A DNA stretch of 64,000 bases from Paracoccus caeni. GTDB taxonomy: Bacteria > Pseudomonadota > Alphaproteobacteria > Rhodobacterales > Rhodobacteraceae. The stretch's first letter is position 1; each line of letters begins with the position of its first letter. The stretch lies in NCBI RefSeq assembly GCF_016629665.1, contig NZ_JAEPRQ010000004.1:1-64000 (forward strand). Direction: 5' to 3'. The translations under genes and the position numbers were made by a program. Below are positions 41,922-52,393 of the stretch, piece after piece. The notes under the pieces are model-generated. The model was given only the letters and a program-made list of their open reading frames with translations, was not told the DNA's origin and did not search any database.

Positions 41922-43439
41922 TCACTCCATTGCCAAGCGGATCAGACTATAGGAAAGCGCAGGCAATTCCCCCCGCAGAGAACCGTCAACGACAGCGATG
42001 CCGTCACCCTTCCGGGGTTTGATACGATCCGGTGCATCCGTGGTGTTCGCCACGCGGGGACCAGTTCCATCACCCCCCATCATCCGATGTTCGATCAACC
42101 GCAATCCGGCGAAGCCCAGTATCGCCACATCCAGTTCCATTGCCTGATCAGGGCTGCGGTTCACTGCGAAGATACTGATTTCGTTATTTTCCTTCGACAG
42201 CACGGCGGCAATGTCCAGATAGCTGACATCCTGCGCCGCGTCTGCATCATAGCGCGGGCCATCGACAGCCACGTTCAGGGCCGTTCCTCGTCCGAACAGG
42301 CTGGCGAATTGGTAGGGGTAGTAGATCGTCGTGGCCCAGGCCTTGCCACCCGGCTCTGCCCGGATCGGGGCGATAACGTTCACCAATTGCGCGATGCAGG
42401 CGATTTTCACCCTGTCGGACCGGCGCATGAACTCGTTCAGCAGCCCACCAACGAAGAGCGCGTCTTCAAGGTTATAGTCTTCTTCCAGCAGCACCGGGGC
42501 CTCGGGCCAGTCCCAGCTTCGCCAGTTCTTCGAGTCCTGTTCGCGGTTGTGATACCAGACGTTCCATTCGTCAAAACAGATGAAGACATCGTTCTTCGCC
42601 CGTTTCTTCGCCTTCACATAGTCGATTACACCGGCGATAGACTGGATATAGCGGCCGGTTTCTTCGATTTTCGCAAAGTAATTCAGCGTGTTGTGACTGG
42701 AGTTGCCGAAATATTTGTGCAGCGAGATGTAATCGACATTCTCGTAGCATTCTTCCAGGACTTGCCGCTCCCATTCCGGGTAGGTCGCCATCTGATCGTT
42801 CGACGAACCGCATACGACCGTCTCAATATCCTTCCCGAACGCCTTCACCGCCTTTGATGTCTCGTCTGCAAGGCGGCCATATTCCTTGGCTTCCATGTGA
42901 CCGATTTGCCAGGGGCCATCCATTTCATTCCCCAGACACCACATCTTGACATCATAGGCCTGTTCAACGCCGTGACTGCGGCGCAGGTCGCTCCAATAAC
43001 TGCCGTTGGGATGGATGGCGTATTCAACGTAGTTGCGCGCATCCTCGATGCCGCGGGTGCCGAGGTTCAGTGCCAGCATCATCTCGATCCCGGCATCCTT
43101 GGCCCAGCCGGCAAATTCGTTCAGCCCGACATGGTTGGTTTCCTTCGACCGCCAGGCAAGATCCAGCCGCACCGGACGATCTTCCCGAGGGCCGATGCCG
43201 TCTTCCCATTTATAGGCCGACACGAAGTTACCGCCCGGATAGCGGATTGCGGGGATCTGCAATGCCTTGACCAAATCCAGCACATCGCGGCGGAAGCCCT
43301 GCGGATTGGCCGTCGGGTGCCCCGGTTCATAGATGCCGGTATAAATTGCCCGTCCCATATGCTCGATGAAGGCTGAGTAAAGCCGGTTGTCGATTTCGGC
43401 GATGGTGAAATCGCGATGAATCGTTACACGGGTTTTCAC
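41922..43439 (-). CDS. Alpha-L-arabinofuranosidase, GH51
   Basis: A 505-residue enzyme that removes terminal alpha-L-arabinofuranosyl units. Acid/base Glu172 is in CLGNEMDGPWQIG, and nucleophile Glu291 is in FICFDEWNVWYHN; the YPGGNFVSAYKWEDGIGP segment at 68-84 is also conserved. No signal peptide, so it cuts imported arabinosides in the cytoplasm. It heads the importer operon, and a LysR regulator gene lies 105 bases upstream. Released arabinose would enter the oxidative route encoded at 49.6-62.7 kb. Confidence 0.95.
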   Translation of the reverse strand: MKTRVTIHRDFTIAEIDNRLYSAFIEHMGRAIYTGIYEPGHPTANPQGFRRDVLDLVKALQIPAIRYPGGNFVSAYKWEDGIGPREDRPVRLDLAWRSKETNHVGLNEFAGWAKDAGIEMMLALNLGTRGIEDARNYVEYAIHPNGSYWSDLRRSHGVEQAYDVKMWCLGNEMDGPWQIGHMEAKEYGRLADETSKAVKAFGKDIETVVCGSSNDQMATYPEWERQVLEECYENVDYISLHKYFGNSSHNTLNYFAKIEETGRYIQSIAGVIDYVKAKKRAKNDVFICFDEWNVWYHNREQDSKNWRSWDWPEAPVLLEEDYNLEDALFVGGLLNEFMRRSDRVKIACIAQLVNVIAPIRAEPGGKAWATTIYYPYQFASLFGRGTALNVAVDGPRYDADAAQDVSYLDIAAVLSKENNEISIFAVNRSPDQAMELDVAILGFAGLRLIEHRMMGGDGTGPRVANTTDAPDRIKPRKGDGIAVVDGSLRGELPALSYSLIRLAME

Positions 43440-43544
43440 GATGGTCCTCCAACTGTGCTTGTCTGGTTGAAGGCAGGCTAAATCGGAGGAATGTTTACAA
43501 ACAATTTACATATGGGTGCATTTGGTTAGCAATTTTGGTAAGTC
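43440..43544 (-). promoter_or_regulatory. Upstream region of the GH51 operon with short repeats
   Basis: TTTACA occurs twice (43494-43499, 43505-43510; 11 bases apart) and TTGGTTAG / TTGGTAAG (43522-43529, 43535-43542; 13 apart) lie beside it in an AT-rich patch. Such repeats are typical operator material for LysR-type regulators such as the one encoded next door. A promoter cannot be fixed from sequence alone. Confidence 0.4.
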
Positions 43545-44468
43545 TCAGGCCAGTTCTTCCATCACCATTGCCAAAAGTTCACTTGCCGCGGCCGAGATGA
43601 TGCGGTGGCGCGGTTGAAGAATGTGGTAGGCTTCGATCAGCACAGGGCGCGCGGGACGGATCAGCGCTATGTCGGCGGCATAGGGGGGCTGCAAAAGCAG
43701 ATCAGCGACCTCTTCGGTGACAACGGCGATGATATCGGAGTCGCGCATCAGCGCCATGATCGCGACCACCGAGGCGGTCTTGATCAGATTGCGCGGAAGG
43801 GGAACCCCATCTTCGTGGAACGCTAATTCAAGCGCGCGGCGGATCGGCGCACCTTGATCCTGCATGGTCCAGGGAAAATCGGCCAAATCGCGTAAACTCG
43901 GGTTAGGGTTTTCTGCTAACGGGTGGGCGCGGCGGACCATGAACAACGCAGATTCCTGGCGTGCATGAGAGATGTCGAAATCGGGTCCATGCGCTCCTGA
44001 TCCGGGGCGGCAGAGGGCAAAATCGTACTCCCCGCGCTCAAGCCCCCACATCAGGCGTGAAGAGGAAGAAACATCCAGCGCAACCTCGACCAGAGGTGCC
44101 TTGTCTTTCAACCGCAACGTGGCGGGAATGACAGCCGTCAGCGCGGCCCCCGTCACAGCACCTACGCGCACCGTGCCGCCGATCCCTGACGAATGGGCAA
44201 TGAAATCTTCCGCCATTCGGTCAACGTCGGATGCAAGTTTGCGGGCATGGCGGGCCAGCACCTCACCGATCGGGGTCAGCACCATTCCCCGCGGCATCCG
44301 GGTGAACAGGCCGGCCCCGAGATTCTCCTCCATATCCGCCAACATCCGCGACGCTGCGGGCATAGTCATCGCGCACGCATCGGCAGCCAGCCCAAGTTTT
44401 CCGTGAAGGGCGATGGCAGCGATCAGGCGTAGCTGCACGGGCCGCAAGGAGCGAAGGTAAAGCTGCAT
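43545..44468 (-). CDS. LysR family regulator, GbpR-like (arabinosidase operon)
   Basis: A 307-residue LysR regulator. HTH: LRPVQLRLIAAIALHGKLG, MTMPAASRMLADMEENLGAG, LFTRMPRGMVLTPIGEVLAR. It closely resembles the second LysR (44730-45680) and GbpR of Agrobacterium, including the conserved GAVTGAAL after the domain linker and IRRALELAFHEDGVPLPRN. ATG 44468 has AGG at good distance; ATG 44471 adjoins. It most likely controls the GH51-importer operon that follows. Confidence 0.88.
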   Translation of the reverse strand: MQLYLRSLRPVQLRLIAAIALHGKLGLAADACAMTMPAASRMLADMEENLGAGLFTRMPRGMVLTPIGEVLARHARKLASDVDRMAEDFIAHSSGIGGTVRVGAVTGAALTAVIPATLRLKDKAPLVEVALDVSSSSRLMWGLERGEYDFALCRPGSGAHGPDFDISHARQESALFMVRRAHPLAENPNPSLRDLADFPWTMQDQGAPIRRALELAFHEDGVPLPRNLIKTASVVAIMALMRDSDIIAVVTEEVADLLLQPPYAADIALIRPARPVLIEAYHILQPRHRIISAAASELLAMVMEELA

Positions 44469-44729
44469 CATAAACCTATCGAAAGGAGAGGGAGCGTTGG
44501 TAAAGTTTAGGATTGCCGAGGAACAGAGCCAAGCCTGCGGACCGAACAGGACCAAGAGGCGTCAGCAAACTCTGAGCTGAAGGTGACAGCTATCTTGGGT
44601 TTCCTTCGAACCCGGTGGAGATCAATCTTCCTTGGCGATCACGCTGGAAGTGCTTCTGGTCTTGATCACCGCACTAGGGGTTCGACGATGGACAACCCTT
44701 TCAACGCAGCTCCTATTTTCGGCCATCGG

Positions 44730-45680
44730 TTAACGCCCCACCTGATCGAGAAGAGGATTGCGCGATGTCCGCGCTACCTCGTCCCGCAACCGTTTGGCCA
44801 GTGGCGATAACGGACGCCTGACCAGATCCAGCAGGTAATAGGTCGAGACGCTGATCTGATGCACGCTGCGCAATACGGTAAACCCCGCCGATACCGGCGG
44901 CTGCATCAACAGGTCAGCGACCTCATCCGAGACCGGCGCAATGGCATCGCTTTGCGCAAGATAGGCAAGCGTCCACAGCATCGATGGAGAGTCGATGATA
45001 TCAGCGGGTTCCGACAGGCCAACGCTTGCGAAAGCGGCCAATGTCGCCTCACGGATCGGGGCGCCGCGTTGCTGCATGATCCATTCGTGGCCTGCCAACT
45101 CGGTCAATGTCACCACCTGCGCCCGTGCCAGCGGATGGGCGGCCCGCGCGATCAGGCTGACCTTTTCGTCGCGCATCGGCAGGATGTTGAACTCGCGGCT
45201 GTCGAATTCGGGCAGGATGCGGGCCAGCACGAAATCCATCTCTCCCGCCGCCAGATGCCGCAGTAATTCGCGCGAGGGCTGCACATCGACGCTGATCTGC
45301 GCGCCGGGCGATTCGTGTTTCACCCTGCGGATCGCCGGAACCAGATAGCTGACCGCTGGCCCCGTCACCGCGCCTACCCTGACCGCCCCCGCATGACCGC
45401 CTCGCATATCGCGGATATCCGTGGCGATGCTGTCCATCTCTCGCAGGATCACCCGGGCGCGGCGCAGGAAGGTGGCGCCGATCTCGGTCGGCTCCATGCC
45501 TTTTGGCAGGCGCAGGAACAGGGCCGCACCCACTTGACGCTCGACCTCGGACAGCATGCGCGAGGCGGCGGGCTGCGTCATCGCAAGCACTTCGGCTGCC
45601 ATCTGCAACTGGCCGGTCAGCGCGATCTGATGGATCAGCCGCAATTGTGGCGGCTTCAGGGACAGGCGTTCTAGAGACAT
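44730..45680 (-). CDS. gbpR: LysR family regulator GbpR (sugar uptake)
   Basis: A 316-residue LysR regulator with HTH LKPPQLRLIHQIALTGQLQM, MTQPAASRMLSEVERQVGAA and LFLRLPKGMEPTEIGATFL. The effector domain keeps GAVTGPAVSYLVPAIRRV and IREATLAAFASVGLSEPAD. In Agrobacterium GbpR sits next to chvE and responds to arabinose, galactose and fucose; here it is divergent from chvE with a 119-base gap. There is no clear ribosome site in front of the ATG at 45680, so it may be leaderless. Confidence 0.87.
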   Translation of the reverse strand: MSLERLSLKPPQLRLIHQIALTGQLQMAAEVLAMTQPAASRMLSEVERQVGAALFLRLPKGMEPTEIGATFLRRARVILREMDSIATDIRDMRGGHAGAVRVGAVTGPAVSYLVPAIRRVKHESPGAQISVDVQPSRELLRHLAAGEMDFVLARILPEFDSREFNILPMRDEKVSLIARAAHPLARAQVVTLTELAGHEWIMQQRGAPIREATLAAFASVGLSEPADIIDSPSMLWTLAYLAQSDAIAPVSDEVADLLMQPPVSAGFTVLRSVHQISVSTYYLLDLVRRPLSPLAKRLRDEVARTSRNPLLDQVGR

Positions 45681-45799
45681 ATCAATTACGCTATGCAGGT
45701 TGCTTATTAACTCATTTTACCGATATGCAGCCGCGCTGCTAGTCTCTCTGCACCACTTGAGGAGCCGCAGGCGCAAAATGCGCCGCGAGGGAGGATAAC
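45681..45799 (+). promoter_or_regulatory. Divergent gbpR-chvE control region
   Basis: TATGCAG occurs at 45692-45698 and 45724-45730, 32 bases start to start (three turns), in an AT-rich patch (TTGCTTATTAACTCATTTTA). This is a reasonable place for GbpR binding and for the chvE promoter. GCGCAAAATGCGC (45772-45784) forms a small hairpin before the ribosome site GAGGGAGG. Position and repeats are seen; roles are inferred. Confidence 0.45.
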
Positions 45800-46864
45800 A
45801 TGAAACTCAGAACCGCCGCGATCGCGCTTGCGATCGGTGTTTCCTGGTCTGCGATGGGCGCGGTCGGCGTCATGGCTGAAACGGTTGGCATCTCGATGCC
45901 GACGAAATCTTCGGCCCGCTGGATCGATGACGGCAACAATATGGTGAAGCAGTTCCAGGATGCGGGCTACGACACCGACCTGCAATATGCCGAGGATGAC
46001 ATTCCGAACCAGTTGGCCCAGGTCGAGAACATGATCACCAAGGGCGTCGATGTGCTGGTGATCGCGGCGATTGACGGCACCACGCTGTCGAATGCGCTGG
46101 CCAATGCCAAGGCCGCCGACATCAAGGTCATCGCCTATGACCGCCTGATCCGCGACACCGGCGATATCGATTATTACGCGACATTCGACAACTTCAAAGT
46201 CGGCGTCGAACAGGCCAATTCGCTGGTCGCCGGTCTGAAAGAGCGCTTCCCCGATACGAAGCCGTGGAACGTCGAATTGTTCGGCGGCAGCCCCGACGAC
46301 AACAACGCCTATTTCTTCTACGACGGTGCCATGTCGGTGCTGCAACCGCTGATCGACGCGGGCGATATCGCGATCCTGTCGGGTCAGATGGGCATGGATA
46401 CGGTCGGCACGCTGCGGTGGGATCCCGCGACGGCGCAGGCGCGGATGGATAACGTGCTGTCGGCCAATTACACCGATGCGCAGGTTCAGGGCGTGCTGTC
46501 GCCCTATGACGGGCTGTCGATCGGTATCCTGTCGTCGCTGAAGGGCGTGGGTTACGGCTCGGGCGATATGCCGATGCCGATCGTGACCGGGCAGGATGCG
46601 GAAATTCAGTCGGTCAAGTCGATCCTTGCGGACGAACAATATGCGACCGTCTTCAAGGATACCCGCGAACTGGCCCGCGTCACCGTTGGCATGGTCAATG
46701 CGATGCTGAAGGGCGAAGAGCCCGAGATCAACGACACCGAAACCTATGACAATGGCGTCAAGGTCGTGCCCTCCTACCTGCTGGAGCCGGTGCCGGTCGA
46801 TAAGTCGAACATCGAGAGCGTGCTGGTCGAAAGCGGTTATTATACCGCCGAGCAAATCCAGTAA
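45800..46864 (+). CDS. chvE: ChvE-type multiple monosaccharide binding protein
   Basis: A 354-residue periplasmic protein. The signal peptide is [20 protein letters not shown] with a cut near GVMA. The mature start [20 protein letters not shown] and the segments [46 protein letters not shown] and [16 protein letters not shown] are those of ChvE. It binds L-arabinose, D-galactose, D-fucose and related sugars and feeds GguAB. In Agrobacterium it also signals to VirA; no such partner here. Ribosome site GGGAGGA. First gene of a rightward operon. Confidence 0.95.
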   Translation: MKLRTAAIALAIGVSWSAMGAVGVMAETVGISMPTKSSARWIDDGNNMVKQFQDAGYDTDLQYAEDDIPNQLAQVENMITKGVDVLVIAAIDGTTLSNALANAKAADIKVIAYDRLIRDTGDIDYYATFDNFKVGVEQANSLVAGLKERFPDTKPWNVELFGGSPDDNNAYFFYDGAMSVLQPLIDAGDIAILSGQMGMDTVGTLRWDPATAQARMDNVLSANYTDAQVQGVLSPYDGLSIGILSSLKGVGYGSGDMPMPIVTGQDAEIQSVKSILADEQYATVFKDTRELARVTVGMVNAMLKGEEPEINDTETYDNGVKVVPSYLLEPVPVDKSNIESVLVESGYYTAEQIQ

Positions 46865-46883
46865 CGGCAGCAGAAACAGGCAC

Positions 46884-46909
46884 GGGATCACCCATTCTCG
46901 GGTGATCCC
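46884..46909 (+). other. Stem-loop between chvE and gguA
   Basis: GGGATCACCC (46884-46893), ATTCTC, GGGTGATCCC (46900-46909), ten perfect pairs without a U-tract. A stable hairpin here can protect the upstream binding-protein message from 3' decay and set its excess over the ATPase and permease, as known for other importers. Confidence 0.7.
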
Positions 46910-46927
46910 CACCGACGGAGATCAGGC

Positions 46928-48448
<1,521 letters not shown>

Positions 48449-48459
48449 GGGGAGGGGCC

Positions 48460-49650
48460 ATGACACAGACCGACAGCGCCCAGAACGGCATCGGCATCGG
48501 CGCCTATATCGCCAAGCATATCCGCGAATACGGGCTGCTTTTTGCATTGATCGCGATCATGGCGTTTTTCCAGATCGTCACCGGCGGCGTGCTTTTGCGC
48601 CCGGTCAACATCACCAACCTGTTCCTGCAGAACAGCTACATCATCATCATGGCGCTTGGGATGCTGCTGGTGATCGTCGGCGGGAATATCGACCTGTCGG
48701 TCGGCTCGGTCATGGGCTTTATCGGCGCGCTGGCGGCGGTGATGATCGTGACGTGGAAACTGCCGGTCGGGGTGGCGATCATCGTCTGCCTGATCTGCGG
48801 GGCCGCCATCGGTGCGGCGCAGGGCTATTTCATCGCTTATTGGAAGATCCCCTCGTTCATCGTGACGCTGTCCGGGATGCTGGTCTTTCGCGGGTTGTCG
48901 TTGTGGCTGCTGGCCGGGCAATCGATCGGGCCGTTCCCGCAAAGTTTTCAGGCACTGTCGAACGGCTTTATCCCCGATCTCTTCATGGTCGGACGCCCGA
49001 ACATCCTTGCGATGGCGGTGGGCGTGGTCACGGTTCTGGTGCTGGTCTGGCTGGGTCTGCGCACCCGTGCCCGCAACGCCCGCTACGGGATAGAGGACGA
49101 GCCGATGGGCCTTTTCGTCCTGCGCAACGCCATCATCGCGGCGGCGCTGCTGTTCGTGACGTGGAAGCTGGCATGGTTCCGCGGCTTGCCGAACGTGCTG
49201 CTGTCGATGGTGATCCTGACCGTCATCTATGTCTTCATCACCGAGCGGACCACCATTGGCCGTCGCGTCTATGCGGTCGGCGGCAATGCCAAGGCCGCGA
49301 AACTGTCTGGCATCCGGACCGAGCGGCTGACCTTTCTGACCTTCGTTAACATGGGCGTTCTGGCCGCTTTGGCCGGGATGATCTTCGCCGCCCGGTTGAA
49401 CACCGCCACACCCAAGGCCGGTTTTGCGGTCGAACTGGACGTGATCGCGGCGGTCTTTATCGGCGGCGCCTCGATGGCGGGCGGATCGGGCAAGATCGTC
49501 GGCGCGGTGGTCGGGGCCTTCATCATGGGGGTGATGAACAACGGCATGTCGATCCTTGGCATCGGCATCGACTACCAGCAGGTGATCAAGGGGCTTGTCC
49601 TGCTCGCCGCCGTGTTCTTCGACGTTTACAACAAGAATAAAGAGGCCTGA
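48460..49650 (+). CDS. gguB: Multiple monosaccharide ABC transporter permease (GguB)
   Basis: A 396-residue permease with 10 or more helices and the CUT2 family marks LLVIVGGNIDLSVGSVMGFI, IPSFIVTLSGMLVFRGLSLW and GGNAKAAKLSGIRTERLTFL, the last near the ATPase contact. Longer than most CUT2 permeases because of a mid-protein loop (RTRARNARYGIEDEPMG), as in GguB. ATG 48460 has GGAGGGG just upstream. It forms the channel for sugars delivered by ChvE. Confidence 0.94.
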   Translation: MTQTDSAQNGIGIGAYIAKHIREYGLLFALIAIMAFFQIVTGGVLLRPVNITNLFLQNSYIIIMALGMLLVIVGGNIDLSVGSVMGFIGALAAVMIVTWKLPVGVAIIVCLICGAAIGAAQGYFIAYWKIPSFIVTLSGMLVFRGLSLWLLAGQSIGPFPQSFQALSNGFIPDLFMVGRPNILAMAVGVVTVLVLVWLGLRTRARNARYGIEDEPMGLFVLRNAIIAAALLFVTWKLAWFRGLPNVLLSMVILTVIYVFITERTTIGRRVYAVGGNAKAAKLSGIRTERLTFLTFVNMGVLAALAGMIFAARLNTATPKAGFAVELDVIAAVFIGGASMAGGSGKIVGAVVGAFIMGVMNNGMSILGIGIDYQQVIKGLVLLAAVFFDVYNKNKEA

Positions 49651-49652
49651 CC

Positions 49653-50642
49653 ATGTTCCTGTCGCAACTGAAACTGGCCGATGGGAACCGCGCTGTCGCC
49701 GTGCGCGAGGATGAGGCCGCCTATCTGATCCCCGGCGTCGCCACGACGCTGGAACTGGCAGAGGCGGCCATCGCCTCGGGCCACAGCCTGCGGGCCGAGA
49801 TCAAGGCGCGCGGACAGGGCGACCCGGTCGATCTGGCGGCTGCTTTGGCCGAGGGGCGGATGCTGCTGCCGGTCGATCATGCCGATCCCGCGCATCTGCA
49901 TCTGACCGGAACCGGGCTGACCCATCTGGGTTCTGCCGCGACACGCAACTCGATGCACAAGAAGGCCGACCCGGACGATCTGACCGACAGCATGAAGATG
50001 TTCCGCATGGGTCTGGAAGGCGGCAAGCCGGGGCAGGGCGCCATCGGCGTGCAGCCGGAATGGTTCTGGAAGGGTAACGGTTACGCAGCCGTCGCCCCCG
50101 GCACCGATCTGACCTCGCCCGGCTTCGCGCTGGATGCGGGCGAAGAGCCCGAGATCGCGGGCATCTATCTGATCGCGGCGGATGGCCGACCGTTCCGGCT
50201 TGGCTTTGCGCTGGCGAATGAATTTTCGGACCATGTGACCGAACGCGGCAATTACCTGTGGCTTGCCCATTCCAAACTGCGCCCCGCCAGTTTCGGCCCG
50301 GAAATGCTGGTCGGCGATCTGCCGCAGCATGTCGAGGGCACCAGCCGGGTGATCCGCGACGGCGCGGTGATCTGGGAAAAGCCGTTCCTGTCGGGCGAGG
50401 CGAATATGAGCCATAGCCTGAGCAATCTGGAACATCACCACTTTAAATACGCGCTGTTCCGGCAGCCGGGCGATGTGCACGTGCATTTCTTCGGCACCGC
50501 CACGCTGTCCTTTGCCGACGGGATCGCCGTCCAGCCCGGCGACAGCTTCGAGATCGCCTGCCCAGCCTTCGGCCTTCCCCTGCGGAACGGCCTGACCCAA
50601 CAGCCACACGAGACGACCCCGGTGGCCGTCGCAGCCCTTTGA
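49653..50642 (+). CDS. gguC: AraD1/GguC family protein, likely 2-keto-3-deoxy-L-arabonate dehydratase
   Basis: A 329-residue protein related to fumarylacetoacetate hydrolases. Landmarks: DPDDLTDSMKMFRMGLEGGK, IGVQPEWFWKGNGYAAVAPG, FALANEFSDHVTERGNYLWL, and HVHFFGTATLSFADGIAVQP. The family fills the dehydratase step L-KDA to 2-oxoglutarate semialdehyde in some proteobacteria; classic GguC had no assigned role. It starts 2 bases after gguB and is followed by the sugar-acid dehydratase and dehydrogenase genes, which supports this function. Catalytic residues not pinned here. Confidence 0.86.
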   Translation: MFLSQLKLADGNRAVAVREDEAAYLIPGVATTLELAEAAIASGHSLRAEIKARGQGDPVDLAAALAEGRMLLPVDHADPAHLHLTGTGLTHLGSAATRNSMHKKADPDDLTDSMKMFRMGLEGGKPGQGAIGVQPEWFWKGNGYAAVAPGTDLTSPGFALDAGEEPEIAGIYLIAADGRPFRLGFALANEFSDHVTERGNYLWLAHSKLRPASFGPEMLVGDLPQHVEGTSRVIRDGAVIWEKPFLSGEANMSHSLSNLEHHHFKYALFRQPGDVHVHFFGTATLSFADGIAVQPGDSFEIACPAFGLPLRNGLTQQPHETTPVAVAAL

Positions 50643-50650
50643 GACCAAAG

Positions 50651-52393
50651 ATGACCTTCACTCCGGCACCCTGGCCCCGCAAACTGCGCTCGCAGGAATG
50701 GTATGGCGGCAATTCGCGCGACACGATCTATCATCGCGGCTGGATGAAAAATCAGGGCTATCCGCATGACCTGTTCGACGGTCGCCCGATCATCGGCATC
50801 CTGAACACATGGTCCGACCTGACCCCGTGTAACGGCCATCTGCGCGAGCTGGCCGAGAAGGTGAAGGCGGGCGTGTGGGAGGCAGGTGGCTTCCCGGTCG
50901 AGGTGCCGGTGTTTTCGGCCTCGGAGAACACCTTCCGCCCGTCGGCGATGATGTTCCGCAATCTGGCCGCGCTTGCCATCGAGGAAACCATTCGCGGCCA
51001 GCCGATGGACGGGGCGGTCCTGCTGGTCGGTTGCGACAAGACCACGCCCAGCCTGCTGATGGCGGCGGCGTCCTGTGACATCCCCTCGATCGTGGTGACG
51101 GGCGGCCCGATGCTGAACGGCTATTTCCGCGGTGAACGGGTCGGTTCGGGCACGCATCTGTGGAAATTCAGCGAAGCCGTGAAAGCCGGAGAGATGACCC
51201 AAGGGGAATTTCTTGAGGCGGAAGCCTCGATGAGCCGGTCCTCGGGGACGTGCAACACGATGGGCACGGCCTCAACCATGGCCTCGATGGCCGAGGCTTT
51301 GGGTATGGCCTTGTCGGGCAATGCCGCAATCCCGGCGGTGGATTCGCGTCGTCGGGTGATGGCGCAGATGACCGGGCGGCGGATCGTGCAGATGGTAAAG
51401 GACGATCTGAAGCCGTCCGACATCATGACGAAAGCCGCCTTTGAGAACGCCATCCGCACCAATGGCGCGATTGGCGGGTCAACCAATGCGGTGGTGCATC
51501 TGCTGGCGATGGCCGGGCGGGTCGGGATCGATCTGACGCTGGACGACTGGGACCGGTTGGGCCGCGACGTGCCGACCATCGTGAACCTGATGCCTTCGGG
51601 CAAATATCTGATGGAAGAATTCTTCTATGCCGGTGGTCTGCCGGTGGTGCTGAAACGTCTGGGCGAGGCCGGGATGCTGCACCGCGACGCTCTGACCGTA
51701 TCGGGCGAGACGATCTGGGACGAGGTCAAGGATGTCGTCAACTGGAACGAGGATGTGATCCTGCCTGCCGACAAGGCACTGACCGATCACGGCGGCATCG
51801 CGGTTCTGCGCGGCAATCTGGCCCCGAAGGGCGCGGTGCTGAAGCCCTCGGCTGCGTCTGCGCATCTGCTGACGCATCGCGGGCGGGCGGTCGTCTTCGA
51901 GGATATCGACGACTACAAGGCCAAGATCGAGGATGAGGCGCTGGATATTGATGAGACCTGCGTGATGGTGCTGAAGAATTGCGGCCCGCGCGGCTATCCG
52001 GGCATGGCCGAGGTCGGCAATATGGGCCTGCCGCCCAAGGTTCTGCGCAAGGGGATCACCGATATGGTGCGGATCAGCGATGCGCGCATGTCGGGAACGG
52101 CTTACGGCACCGTGGTTCTGCATACCTCGCCCGAGGCGGCGGCGGGTGGGCCGCTTGCGGTGGTTCGCGATGGTGACATGATCGAACTGGACGTTCCGAA
52201 CCGTCGGCTGCATCTGGATATCAGTGACGCCGAGCTGGCCGAACGGCTGGCCGAGTGGCAGCCGCTGGCCGGTCAGCCCGCCAGCGGTTACGCATGGCTG
52301 CATCAGGCGCATGTGATGGGCGCCGATACCGGGGCCGATCTGGACTTCCTGCGCGGTTGTCGCGGCAATGCGGTCGGAAAGGACAGCCATTGA
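50651..52393 (+). CDS. IlvD/Edd-type sugar-acid dehydratase (L-arabonate dehydratase; may take D-galactonate)
   Basis: A 580-residue dehydratase with an iron-sulphur cluster. The ligand Cys pattern is complete: Cys60 (LTPCNGHLREL), Cys128 (LVGCDKTTPSLLM) and Cys201 (SSGTCNTMGTAST). NWNEDVILPADKALTDHGG and the C-terminal SDARMSGTAYGTVVLHTSPE match L-arabonate dehydratase rather than IlvD, which shows DARMSGTAFGT without the later arrangement. It converts L-arabonate to 2-keto-3-deoxy-L-arabonate; members often accept D-galactonate and D-fuconate. No other galactonate dehydratase is present, so it probably serves both routes. ATG 50651 is preferred over TTG 50639. Confidence 0.9.
   Translation: MTFTPAPWPRKLRSQEWYGGNSRDTIYHRGWMKNQGYPHDLFDGRPIIGILNTWSDLTPCNGHLRELAEKVKAGVWEAGGFPVEVPVFSASENTFRPSAMMFRNLAALAIEETIRGQPMDGAVLLVGCDKTTPSLLMAAASCDIPSIVVTGGPMLNGYFRGERVGSGTHLWKFSEAVKAGEMTQGEFLEAEASMSRSSGTCNTMGTASTMASMAEALGMALSGNAAIPAVDSRRRVMAQMTGRRIVQMVKDDLKPSDIMTKAAFENAIRTNGAIGGSTNAVVHLLAMAGRVGIDLTLDDWDRLGRDVPTIVNLMPSGKYLMEEFFYAGGLPVVLKRLGEAGMLHRDALTVSGETIWDEVKDVVNWNEDVILPADKALTDHGGIAVLRGNLAPKGAVLKPSAASAHLLTHRGRAVVFEDIDDYKAKIEDEALDIDETCVMVLKNCGPRGYPGMAEVGNMGLPPKVLRKGITDMVRISDARMSGTAYGTVVLHTSPEAAAGGPLAVVRDGDMIELDVPNRRLHLDISDAELAERLAEWQPLAGQPASGYAWLHQAHVMGADTGADLDFLRGCRGNAVGKDSH

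Noticed and set aside
44469..44729. Gap between the two GbpR-like genes checked for a transposase relic
   Set aside because: Six-frame reading gives short phrases only, without a convincing match to any transposase.
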